Shown in pieces: positions 23,653-32,000 of a stretch of DNA of 34,185 bases. Under the pieces are notes generated by a model. That model made no database searches. It was not told where the DNA came from and saw nothing but the letters and a program-made list of their open reading frames with translations. The stretch is from a virus: the IMG/VR virus record IMGVR_UViG_3300030098_003533, positions 1 through 34,185 of that record; one strand, written 5' to 3'. Made by a program: the position numbers and the translations under genes. The stretch's first letter is position 1; each line of letters starts with the position of its first letter.

Positions 23653-23939
23653 TTCTCCACTGAGACTAGTTTTTTCTTACCAACAAGCACTTGATAGATA
23701 GTATCAGTTCTTCGACATGGGCCAGTCCAACGAGTTTGTTGAACCATAAATCCATTCTTTTCAACCATCTTACCAGTGTATTCTCTGGTTGCTATTCGTG
23801 CATACCTTAATTGACCCTTTTTTGGGCCTCGTGTATACATTACTACTGACTTGACTTTTCCAAATTGCCAAGCGTATTTAGGCTTGCGATAGTAGACCAA
23901 TCGGCCTACTAATTCTGTGTGTGTATGACTCTTTGCCAT
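23640..23939 (-). CDS. Basic beta-rich protein
   Basis: 99 residues. LVGRLVYYRKPKYAWQFGKVKSVVMYTRGPKKGQLRYARI looks like an SH3- or KOW-type barrel. The protein is strongly basic and may bind nucleic acid. It leads the leftward island, with a TATA box about 24 bases before the ATG, and overlaps the peptidase gene by 13 bases. Confidence 0.6.
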   Translation of the reverse strand: MAKSHTHTELVGRLVYYRKPKYAWQFGKVKSVVMYTRGPKKGQLRYARIATREYTGKMVEKNGFMVQQTRWTGPCRRTDTIYQVLVGKKKLVSVEKWLK

Positions 23940-23954
23940 ATACTCCTAAAGGCG

Positions 23955-23970
23955 GGTGCATATAAACCTT
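23955..23970 (-). promoter_or_regulatory. Leftward promoter of the peptidase island
   Basis: Read leftward, GGTTTATATGCA is centred near 23963, 24 bases before the ATG at 23939. The spacing fits a leaderless start, although TAGGAG also lies just before the ATG. Confidence 0.55.
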
Positions 23971-23981
23971 TACGGTCTAAA

Positions 23982-24031
23982 ATATACGGAGTTTTGATTT
24001 CCTTTATATATAACATGCTATAATTTGGGCC
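23982..24031 (+). promoter_or_regulatory. Promoter of the protease gene, conserved late type
   Basis: ATATACGGAGT (23982-23992), TTTATATA (24003-24010), CTATAA (24018-24023) and GGG (24027-24029) match the promoter at 25453-25506 in order; the distance from ATATACGGAGT to TATA is identical (10 bases). The TATA centre is 25 bases before the GTG start, so the message is probably leaderless. Confidence 0.7.
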
Positions 24032-25453
24032 GTGGCAGACGAAAGTAACACTGGTTGGAAAGTCTACCGACCAGAGTGGTATAATGACAGAGTAATGGAG
24101 ACTTATATTTCCGCTCCAGTCGTCGACAAACAGAACGATATGATACCTACTGAGACTATCAAAGAGGCCATGGATTTTTACATGCGTTACGGCGTATATT
24201 CATATCGTCACGAAGAAATGCCGATTGGTTTGCCATTAGCTTACAAAATTAAAAACGGCAAGGTTAAGATTAGAGTAGGAATCCACAATAAGATTGCAAT
24301 GCACGACAAAGTGTGGAAAGAGATAGGAGATTACGGACCATCGGGTGCAAGTAGTATTCGAGGCGAAGCCACAGACCAAGAGAAAGTATGTTTATCAGAA
24401 AACGACTGCCACAATCGTATCAACGAGCTTTCTCTTTGGAGCATATCTTGGGTTGGCGATAATCCAGCTAACCCAGAGGCTAAAGTCACAGATGTTGCAA
24501 TGGCTAAATCTAAAAGTGTTCAAGTCACTTTAGATGAAGTTGAGTCTATGGTTGAAAAGATAATAGAGCGAAAAAACGGGCAATATTGTTTATACGCTAA
24601 AAAGAACCGAAAGCTTCTGGGCTGCCATGATACCAAGGCAGGAGCTATAAGGCAGGAAAGGGCCATACAAGCCAGAAGATTCGGCAAATCAGATACGCTA
24701 AATGAAATACTTACAAAGATAGAAAAGTATAAAATTCCAAAAGGAGTCAAAAACGAAGCAATTACGGGTAGAGAACTTCGTAAGAAACACGGATATGGTG
24801 GAGGTAAAGTTACTAAAGCCATTAACAATCATTTAATTAATAAAGAATATGTGACTTACAAAATGGCAATGGCAATTCACAAGTATTATAGAAGACATGA
24901 GAAAGTAGACCCACAGGGTAAGAACTTTAATAATAAAAAAAGACCTAGTAAGGGTTTGATAATGTGGAAAATGATGGGCGGTGATGCAGGTCACAGTTGG
25001 AGTAAGAGTTTAGAAACTAAAGTAAAGTCATTAGATAAGGCAGAATGTTCTTGTACTATAAAGACAGAACGCTTACAGAAGACAAATAATTACTTAGATG
25101 ACATAATGCGCATGATAAAGTTTGGAACATTTATAGAAAAGAAACCCGAAAATGATGATGATGACAAAAAAAAACCTGAAAGGGGCGGTGGTGCAGGGCC
25201 TTCGGGGACTTGGATGGAAAATTGTAAAATAAATGCACGCAAAATATCAAATGATTATACTGAATTTACAGGAAACCGTCGTAGAATTAGAAACCATGCA
25301 GCTTGGTGTGCTGAGTTATGGCACAATCCAGGAAAGTATAGTCAAACATATCATAAACCAGATGGAAGTAAGGGAAGAACTGATGGTTACAAATTACGGC
25401 GTAAAATAGGGCTGTCTAATTTCAAACTAGATAATCCAAAGCCTTCTAAATAA
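24032..25453 (+). CDS. Prohead protease fused to further domains
   Basis: 473 residues from GTG 24032, supported by the leaderless spacing. Residues 20-160 form a viral prohead protease-like domain: YISAPVVDKQNDMIPTETIKEAM, His60 in SYRHEEMPIG, a Ser at about 104-108 in PSGASSIRGEA, and the end NELSLWSISWVGDNPANPEA. Residues about 183-218 match a small QYCLYAKKNRKLLGCHDT...ERAIQ module seen in phage head proteins. Residues about 235-325 hold IPKGVKNEAITG...WKMMGGDAGHSW, another phage module. A Lys-rich linker and a fourth domain end it. The protein matures the capsid by trimming scaffold and capsid. Confidence 0.7.
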   Translation: MADESNTGWKVYRPEWYNDRVMETYISAPVVDKQNDMIPTETIKEAMDFYMRYGVYSYRHEEMPIGLPLAYKIKNGKVKIRVGIHNKIAMHDKVWKEIGDYGPSGASSIRGEATDQEKVCLSENDCHNRINELSLWSISWVGDNPANPEAKVTDVAMAKSKSVQVTLDEVESMVEKIIERKNGQYCLYAKKNRKLLGCHDTKAGAIRQERAIQARRFGKSDTLNEILTKIEKYKIPKGVKNEAITGRELRKKHGYGGGKVTKAINNHLINKEYVTYKMAMAIHKYYRRHEKVDPQGKNFNNKKRPSKGLIMWKMMGGDAGHSWSKSLETKVKSLDKAECSCTIKTERLQKTNNYLDDIMRMIKFGTFIEKKPENDDDDKKKPERGGGAGPSGTWMENCKINARKISNDYTEFTGNRRRIRNHAAWCAELWHNPGKYSQTYHKPDGSKGRTDGYKLRRKIGLSNFKLDNPKPSK

Positions 25454-25506
25454 TATACGGAGTCCCAATTTTCTTTATATACTAAGTTCTATAACTGGGT
25501 TTTCAT
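25453..25506 (+). promoter_or_regulatory. Promoter of the scaffold/capsid genes, conserved late type
   Basis: ATATACGGAGT (25453-25463), TTTATATA (25474-25481), CTATAA (25489-25494) and GGG (25497-25499) repeat the promoter at 23982. It lies 29 bases (TATA centre) before ATG 25507 and should drive the most abundant virion proteins. Confidence 0.75.
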
Positions 25507-25998
25507 ATGAGCGAATGTACTTGCGGAGGTTCACACGAAGCCCCTACCGAGGAAATCGTAGAGGCCGAAAAAAGTGAAGCTCTTGATGAACCAGTCGAAG
25601 AAACCAGTCTTGACAAGCATGAAGAATTGTATAAAGACATGGAGCAAACCTTAGCTAAACTCAAAGAAGTCATGGCATACCTAGAAGAGATGGCAGGCGA
25701 AGAGAAAGCAGAAGAGGAAGAAGAAGAAGCCGAACCTGAAGAAGAAGCTGAAGAAGAAGAAAAAGCTGAAGAAGAGGAAGAGGCAGAAGAGGAGGAAGAG
25801 GAAACTGTTGCAGAGAAAGCAGATGCTCTTCACAAATCACTTACAACATTAAAGAAATATGGAATAAACATATATGCAGGTAAGAAGGCAACACCTTCAC
25901 CAGCAAAAACTGACAGTCCTAAAGTAGAAACAATAGATTTCAACAATGTAGAAAAATCATTTGAAGAACTTGAAGCACTTTATGACGGAGGAATGTAA
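25507..25998 (+). CDS. Acidic scaffold-like protein
   Basis: 163 residues. CTCGGSH near the N-terminus, a helix with DKHEELYKDMEQTLAKLKEVMAYLEEM, then a Glu-rich repeat (about 66-102) and a C-terminal part with SFEELEALYDGGM. Glu-rich coiled proteins placed between protease and capsid genes usually act as scaffold. The Cys-x-Cys plus His start is odd and could bind a metal. No enzymatic motif. The call is by position and composition. Confidence 0.6.
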   Translation: MSECTCGGSHEAPTEEIVEAEKSEALDEPVEETSLDKHEELYKDMEQTLAKLKEVMAYLEEMAGEEKAEEEEEEAEPEEEAEEEEKAEEEEEAEEEEEETVAEKADALHKSLTTLKKYGINIYAGKKATPSPAKTDSPKVETIDFNNVEKSFEELEALYDGGM

Positions 25999-26000
25999 AC

Positions 26001-27131
26001 ATGGGAATGACAATGGAAGAATATGTAAACGCATACTACGGCGGCGAACTCGGTATCTCTAAGAGATATGGAATTAGCAAAGCTGACGACTTGACTTATA
26101 CAAGCGACCCATCCGCAGCGTTCAATACGACGTTTGGTGCAAAAGTGTTTGGTCAATTAAATTCAAAATCAGAAGTATTTAAGCTCTTGAAGAAAGAGCC
26201 ATGGACACAATCTGGATGGAGAGTAATGACTGGACGTCACGAAACAACTGCTGGCGTTGCAGAAAATGCCTCTGAAGCTGGTGGGGCATTACCAGACACA
26301 GACAAACCAGATATTGTAAATGTTACAGCAACTTTGAAACAAATTGTAACTCCATGGGAAATTACAACCAAAGCAGCAATGCTTTCTGAAGCTGATGATG
26401 GTCTAGGTAACTTGGCTGCATTTATGAGAAAAGAAAACTCAGAAGCACACGTTTACTACATTGACCAAATGCTTTGTGCAGATACAGATACTGTAGCAGG
26501 AAACAACTTTGAATCTTTAGACCGTGTAACTATGTCTGATGCAGCAGCACACGCACTATGTAATGACAGGGCAGACGCTGACATTTACGACTTGGATAAA
26601 TCAGCTCTAACTGCATGGGCAGATGCACACACAGGTCACAACAGCGATACACCAACAGCATTAACACTAACAATGTTGGACAATGCAATTCAATCTGCAT
26701 TAGAAAATGGTGTAAACTACAACAGTTTGATTCTATTAACTGGATATGATACATACCAAGATTTGAAAGCATTAATGAGAGCTACATCCAATGCAGCTTT
26801 CAGATATGATTTGAAACAAGGTGGTGCAGGTAGCTTAAACGGAGTTACTGGTGAAGCAGGACTTGCTTTTGATTCACGTGTAGGTTCATACGATGGAATA
26901 CCAATATTCCTATCACAGCACGTAGCATCCGAAACAGATGCAACTGCAAGAATCTTACTATTAGATATGGATAACTTAGCAATGAGAATTGCAGCTCCAA
27001 CAACTTATGTAGACAGCACAAATGTAGCAGTCACACAAAAGATGTCTCACGAGTTTGCATTGATTACTGCTGGTGAATTAATCTGTTACAAGTTTAACAC
27101 CCAAGGAAGTATTAGAGATTTGGACCAATAG
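26001..27131 (+). CDS. Major capsid protein (HK97 fold)
   Basis: 376 residues. The start VNAYYGGELGISKRYG is followed by a likely delta region, an E-loop-like segment (TAGVAENASEAGGALPDTDKPDIVNVTATLKQIVTPWEIT), a helix, and a late part with DGIPIFLSQHV...LLLDMDNLAMRIAAPT and KMSHEFALITAGELICY, the end pattern of HK97-type capsid proteins. It follows the scaffold gene by two bases, with GGAGG before the ATG. It is the most likely product of the strong promoter at 25453. Confidence 0.8.
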   Translation: MGMTMEEYVNAYYGGELGISKRYGISKADDLTYTSDPSAAFNTTFGAKVFGQLNSKSEVFKLLKKEPWTQSGWRVMTGRHETTAGVAENASEAGGALPDTDKPDIVNVTATLKQIVTPWEITTKAAMLSEADDGLGNLAAFMRKENSEAHVYYIDQMLCADTDTVAGNNFESLDRVTMSDAAAHALCNDRADADIYDLDKSALTAWADAHTGHNSDTPTALTLTMLDNAIQSALENGVNYNSLILLTGYDTYQDLKALMRATSNAAFRYDLKQGGAGSLNGVTGEAGLAFDSRVGSYDGIPIFLSQHVASETDATARILLLDMDNLAMRIAAPTTYVDSTNVAVTQKMSHEFALITAGELICYKFNTQGSIRDLDQ

Positions 27132-27152
27132 ATTGGTAGTGAGGCTTATTAA

Positions 27153-27461
27153 ATGGTCAAAATTACCAATATTGGGAATAAGTATCGCATCCTTCGCACT
27201 AGGGGCGGCAACGTCCTCCGTTGGAACCCAGGAGATACTGTCGAAGTTGAGGACGAAAACCTCCTTCGGCAGGTTGAATCCTCTAAATACTTTAAAGTTG
27301 AAGACGGATTACATGCAAAGGAAGTTGGTGCAGGGCTTAAGACTGGGGTCAGAAAGCCTAAATCTAGCAGCAAAGCTCCTAGAGTCAAACCCAAAAAAGA
27401 AGTAAAGTCTAAAGCTAAACCTAAGAAAGGACTTAAGTCCAAGAAAGGGAAGGCTGATTAA
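27153..27461 (+). CDS. Small Lys-rich structural protein
   Basis: 102 residues. An N-terminal beta segment (VKITNIGNKYRILRTRGGNVLRWNPGDTVEVEDENLL) is followed by a Lys/Ser-rich tail like a histone tail. Similar small proteins follow capsid genes in many tailed viruses. The frame beginning at 27133 overlaps it but lacks these features. Its stop overlaps the next ATG (TAATG). Function unknown; decoration or DNA-contact roles are possible. Confidence 0.6.
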   Translation: MVKITNIGNKYRILRTRGGNVLRWNPGDTVEVEDENLLRQVESSKYFKVEDGLHAKEVGAGLKTGVRKPKSSSKAPRVKPKKEVKSKAKPKKGLKSKKGKAD

Positions 27462-27859
27462 TGGCAAATACCGTAACGGAAACAATACACAGCCCATCTG
27501 TAAAGACATTACTTATAGAAAATACAGAAACGGCCTTTAGTGGAACTACTGTGATGATATCAACAGAAGATATTGCACTTTATGATAGGGCTACAATCCA
27601 GATTAGAAATGAAGGAGAAGGAGCAACCATAACTGCAAAGGTATGGGGAAGTCTTTTTGATTCAGCAGATGCAACTCCAGCAACTAACTCTAAATGGGTT
27701 CAAGTTGGAGATGACATTAGTATTGCAAATAATACTGGAGCTTTGAAAGCTATATCAACAACAGGCTTAAGATACATTGCAATTACAATGACTATCGCAT
27801 CAGGAACACCAACGTTTAATGCAGGCAATTGTAAGATATTCTTACAGGGGACCATTTAG
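27461..27859 (+). CDS. Beta-sandwich virion protein, possible capsid decoration
   Basis: 132 residues, Thr- and Ala-rich, with alternating strands: TVMISTEDIALYDRATIQIRNEG, ITAKVWGSLFDSAD, GLRYIAITMTIASG. This resembles small head decoration or connector proteins. It lies between the Lys-rich protein and adhesin genes. No motif fixes its exact role. Confidence 0.55.
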   Translation: MANTVTETIHSPSVKTLLIENTETAFSGTTVMISTEDIALYDRATIQIRNEGEGATITAKVWGSLFDSADATPATNSKWVQVGDDISIANNTGALKAISTTGLRYIAITMTIASGTPTFNAGNCKIFLQGTI

Positions 27860-27862
27860 TGA

Positions 27863-27913
27863 ATGGCTTCTCCTATATACTCTGAAATTGTCTTCGTAAG
27901 TGAGGTGGCCTAA
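27863..27913 (+). CDS. Possible 16-residue leader gene
   Basis: MASPIYSEIVFVSEVA is followed by a TAA that overlaps the next ATG. GAGGTG in its end is the ribosome binding site of the adhesin gene. It could couple translation or be chance. Confidence 0.25.
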   Translation: MASPIYSEIVFVSEVA

Positions 27914-29028
27914 TGGCTACAATATACTGGTCAGGTGCCATCGATACAGATATTGATGATTATCGAAACTATGTTACAGGTGAAAATGCAGACCCTTCGT
28001 CAGCAACAATAGCTGACAACAGCGGAGATTTTAGTGGCGATAATGTTATATTTCAAAGTTTGGCAGTAAGCAATGTAAGTAATAATCCTACAGTTAATGC
28101 TAATGAAACATTTAATTCAATAAGGATAGATTCAGGTAGTACGCTTACAGGTAATGCAAGTTTTTCAATAACTGTAGATGGTGAAGCAGATGGTGCTGGA
28201 ACTACCACATCAGGTTATGCAGTAGACATAGCTGGAGCATTAGGTTCTAATGTTAATTTAATAATAACAACGGCAGCTCATACATTTTTAGATATAGTGC
28301 CTTCTTCGGGAACAGTTACAAACTTAACGATTAATCACGCAAGTTGTGTAGCTAAATGGACAGGTAATTCTACTTTAACTGGCAATTTAACAATTAATCA
28401 AGGAGGTATAGAGGCTGATGATGGTGACGAGACTTTTACTGTAAATGGAGATGTAACAGTAGGAGATGGGACAGGTTCAGCAAATACAGCAGTTCTAGGA
28501 AACGCAGCAGATACGGCAGCTATGACATTTGGAAGTCTTACAATAGCAAGTGATGGTAAATATATTGCAACAAGCGGAACTACTACTATTACTAGTGAAA
28601 ATGGAACTAAATGTTTTGATAATCAAGATGGAGGAACGTTTACACATAATAATGGAACTTTAAAATTTGCATCTTCTATTGGCGATACTACTTTTGATAA
28701 TGCAGGAGCTGATGATTTTTATAATCTTACTTGTGAAACAAATGGAGACTGTGCATATTTGAATGCCATAACAGTCCTTAATAATCTTACTATTAATAAT
28801 TCTAATGCTAATTTTAAAGCTAACACCGATGCAAGTGGAGCTATTACAGTTCACGGCATTACTAAATTAGTTGACGGCATAGCATTTAGCACATCAGATG
28901 ATAATGCAAATGCAGACCATTATGGTTTTATAGTAATAGAAGGTGGCACATTTAGAATTTCAGACACAAGCAGTGCAACAAAAACTTGTAATGGTATTAG
29001 AAATATAGGAGGAACGTTAAGTGGGTGA
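27913..29028 (+). CDS. Beta-solenoid adhesin, N-terminal part
   Basis: 371 residues, rich in Thr, Asn, Ser and Gly, built of repeating strands such as VTNLTINHAS, LTGNLTINQGG, FTVNGDVTVGDG and GTFTHNNGTLKF. This is the pattern of a beta-solenoid fibre. The same TFTHNNG repeat occurs in the next protein, and the frames meet at a +1 shift at 29020-29029, so the two may be parts of one adhesin. It would sit on the virion surface and bind the host. Confidence 0.65.
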   Translation: MATIYWSGAIDTDIDDYRNYVTGENADPSSATIADNSGDFSGDNVIFQSLAVSNVSNNPTVNANETFNSIRIDSGSTLTGNASFSITVDGEADGAGTTTSGYAVDIAGALGSNVNLIITTAAHTFLDIVPSSGTVTNLTINHASCVAKWTGNSTLTGNLTINQGGIEADDGDETFTVNGDVTVGDGTGSANTAVLGNAADTAAMTFGSLTIASDGKYIATSGTTTITSENGTKCFDNQDGGTFTHNNGTLKFASSIGDTTFDNAGADDFYNLTCETNGDCAYLNAITVLNNLTINNSNANFKANTDASGAITVHGITKLVDGIAFSTSDDNANADHYGFIVIEGGTFRISDTSSATKTCNGIRNIGGTLSG

Positions 29029-32000
29029 TTTAAAAATAATAGGCACTGGCGGAATAATAGAAGGAAATCTTGGAGCAGCAGCCGTTAATGTAAATCTTGA
29101 CAGTGCTTTATTGTTTGATGGCACTAATGATTCTGTTGATTGTAATGATGTAAGCACATTAGATGGTGCAACAGACATTACTCTTACTTGTTGGATAAAA
29201 CCTGTGGCATTGTCTGGAACAGATTATTTTTTATCGAAAGAAGTAGATGGTGATAATAAAATTGGTATTGCTTGGGATTCAGATTTATTATATTTTCAAG
29301 TCGCCGATGATGCCAATGCTTATGGGACTTGTGCATTTGATGATGCTACATACAATGGAGTATGGACACATTTAGCTTTAGTTTTTGATGGTGGAGCAAC
29401 TGGTAATGCAAATAGATTAAAAGCATATATTAATGGTGTAGAACAAACCTTGTCTTTTACAGGAACTATTCCTGCTCAAACAGACAGTAATTCGGCTGAT
29501 TTTTTAATGGCAAAATTTAGTAGTAATTACTATAATGGATATATTGCAGATGTAAAAATATACAATACAAATTTAGGGCAAACGGACATTCAAACCTTAG
29601 CGTCTAAAATTAACTATCCCGATATATTGTCAACTGGTGCAAGACACTGGTGGAAAATAAATGAAGGCACTGGAACTGATATTGAAGATTACGGTGCAGC
29701 TACAGATTTTGATGGAACCGTATCTGGGGCAACTTGGAAATTCGACCAATATAGTGTAAATGTTCAGGACAACAGCACAACGACAGATGGGACGTTTACA
29801 GTAACACAAGGAAAGGTAGAGTGTTTGGCTTTGACTTCTTTAGATTTTGTAAATACTAATAACGATTATCTTTCAATAGGTGATACTAATAATGCAAGTT
29901 TTGGTGATGCTTCAGTTCAAACAAAGTTCAGCATATCTGCTTGGATTAATATGGATGAAGCTACTAATTTTCCTATTATATCTAAAGGAATTTACAATAC
30001 AAATGCAGAATACAAATTGCACGTAGATGGTGCTGATTTATTAGAATTTTTAGTATATGATGAGGATGTTAATAATTGTTTTCAAGGAGTTAAATATACA
30101 ACAGCTTTAGCTCAAAACAAATGGATTCACGTTGTTGCTACTTCGGGAGCTACTACTGAAAGTGGAACTGCTGTAAGAGGCACTATGAAATTATATGTTG
30201 ATGGAGTTCAAGTAAACAACGACACTTCAGGAAGTGGTGCAGCAAGTTATGATGCTATGGTTAATGGTTCTGCCGCAGTTCATATAGGGCGCTACGATTC
30301 AACTTATGCTAATGGTAGTATTAGAGATGTAAGAATATACGAACAGGAGTTAAGTGCAGACCAAGTAGCTTCTCTTTATTCGGGAAGTTATAATGTAAAT
30401 CCTTTATTGGGTTACAAGTTAGACGAAGGAACTGGTAACGCCAGTGGCTTTGGAACGGCTAATGCAGGTGGAGCTTCTGATGCAACAGTAAATGGTGCAG
30501 ATTGGGTAAACGGCACTCTTGACCTTGACGGAACACTTACGATAGCAGCAGAGGGAACTTTGTCAGCACCAAGAGGTAATTTAGATTTATCAGACGATTT
30601 AAGCGTTACTGGAACTTTTACTCATAACAATGGTAAAGTAAGGGCTATGGACACTCAAACTATTCAAATTCAAGCAGGAAATGCTACACCACTTACATTT
30701 TATAATTTAGAAGCTAATACGGGTTGGAACTCATTAAGAGGCACTGGCGGTATAACTGTTTTAAATCTATTAAGTGCCACTACAAGATACAATGTTATTA
30801 GACCTTTAGATGGCAACGTTTCTCTTACTTTAGGAACAGACTCAGATGCAGGAGGACTTACAGGTAATGCTATACAGTTTACAAGTAACGGCACTAATTA
30901 CGCAGAAATAAAAGCTGCAAGTTCTTTAAAACCTTGGACTGCTGAAACTGCACCAGATTTTGATTCTGGAGGTTCAGGCAGTAAAGTAAGAATTGCAGAT
31001 TGTGATATGGACCCAGACATAACAACAGGCGGTGGCGGTGTGACAATAACACTTACAGGAGATTGTGAGTTTGATGCATTTGTAGTAAGCGGTAATGATA
31101 CTTTAGATTTGAATGGACAGAGGGCTACCTTTGGTGGAGGATTATTTAATAACACAGGCACTTTAACAGACGGTGGCGATAATAGTTTAATACATATAAC
31201 AGGAACATCTGCATTACGTTCTTATACTGGAGATTCAAGCACACAGTGGAGTTTTGGACATCATAATGAAAACCCTAATATGACTTTAGGAAATACTGAT
31301 ATGATAATTTCAGGTGGGGCTGCAAGTATTAAAATGCCATCAACAGCAAATGACTTTGCACGAACTGTATTAGTTTCTGGTTCAGGGGCTCAGAAGATTA
31401 ATTCAGGTGTTGGATTTTGTCCACAGAATTTAATAGTTGCTTCAGAAGTAGATACTCACGGTTCAAATAATAATAAAATAGATACAACAAACCTTACAAT
31501 ACCGACAGGAGGAACTCTTACAGCTAATGCAAGTACACTTACAGTAGCAGGAGATTTTACTACCAGTGGTGGTCTGCTTGGCGCAAGTTGTCTTGATTTG
31601 GAAGCAGGAACTAAAGAGTTTGTTTCAGTGGCCGTTGATGCTTCATCTAAAAATCAGCACTTAAAAGGGGCACACACTTCAGGTAATGCAACGTATGAAT
31701 GTTGGTTAAAAGCAGAATCAGATGGAGGCCCTATGACTCCATTTATGAAAGGTAGCGAGTTTGCAATAAGGATTGATATTGGTGGTCAAATTGCTGCTGC
31801 TACTGGGTCAGATTATAATTGGAGAAATATTGGTTCAAGTCTCGGCACTCATATTACAGTTGGTAAATGGCATCATTTGGCGATGACTGTAGAGCCAACA
31901 ACAGTAGATGGAACTGCTCGTGCAATATGGACAATATATATTGATGGTAAAGCAAAAGCAGCCTACACTACAACTACTGGAGGTAGCACTTGGAGTGGCA

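Noticed and set aside
25720-25805. Simple GAA/GAG repeat as a non-coding tandem repeat
   Set aside because: It lies in frame inside the scaffold-like gene and encodes the Glu-rich segment.
27133-27405. Alternative + frame with a hydrophobic start just after the capsid gene
   Set aside because: It overlaps almost all of the better frame 27153-27461, which ends in a TAATG coupling with the next gene and has sensible strand and Lys-tail composition.
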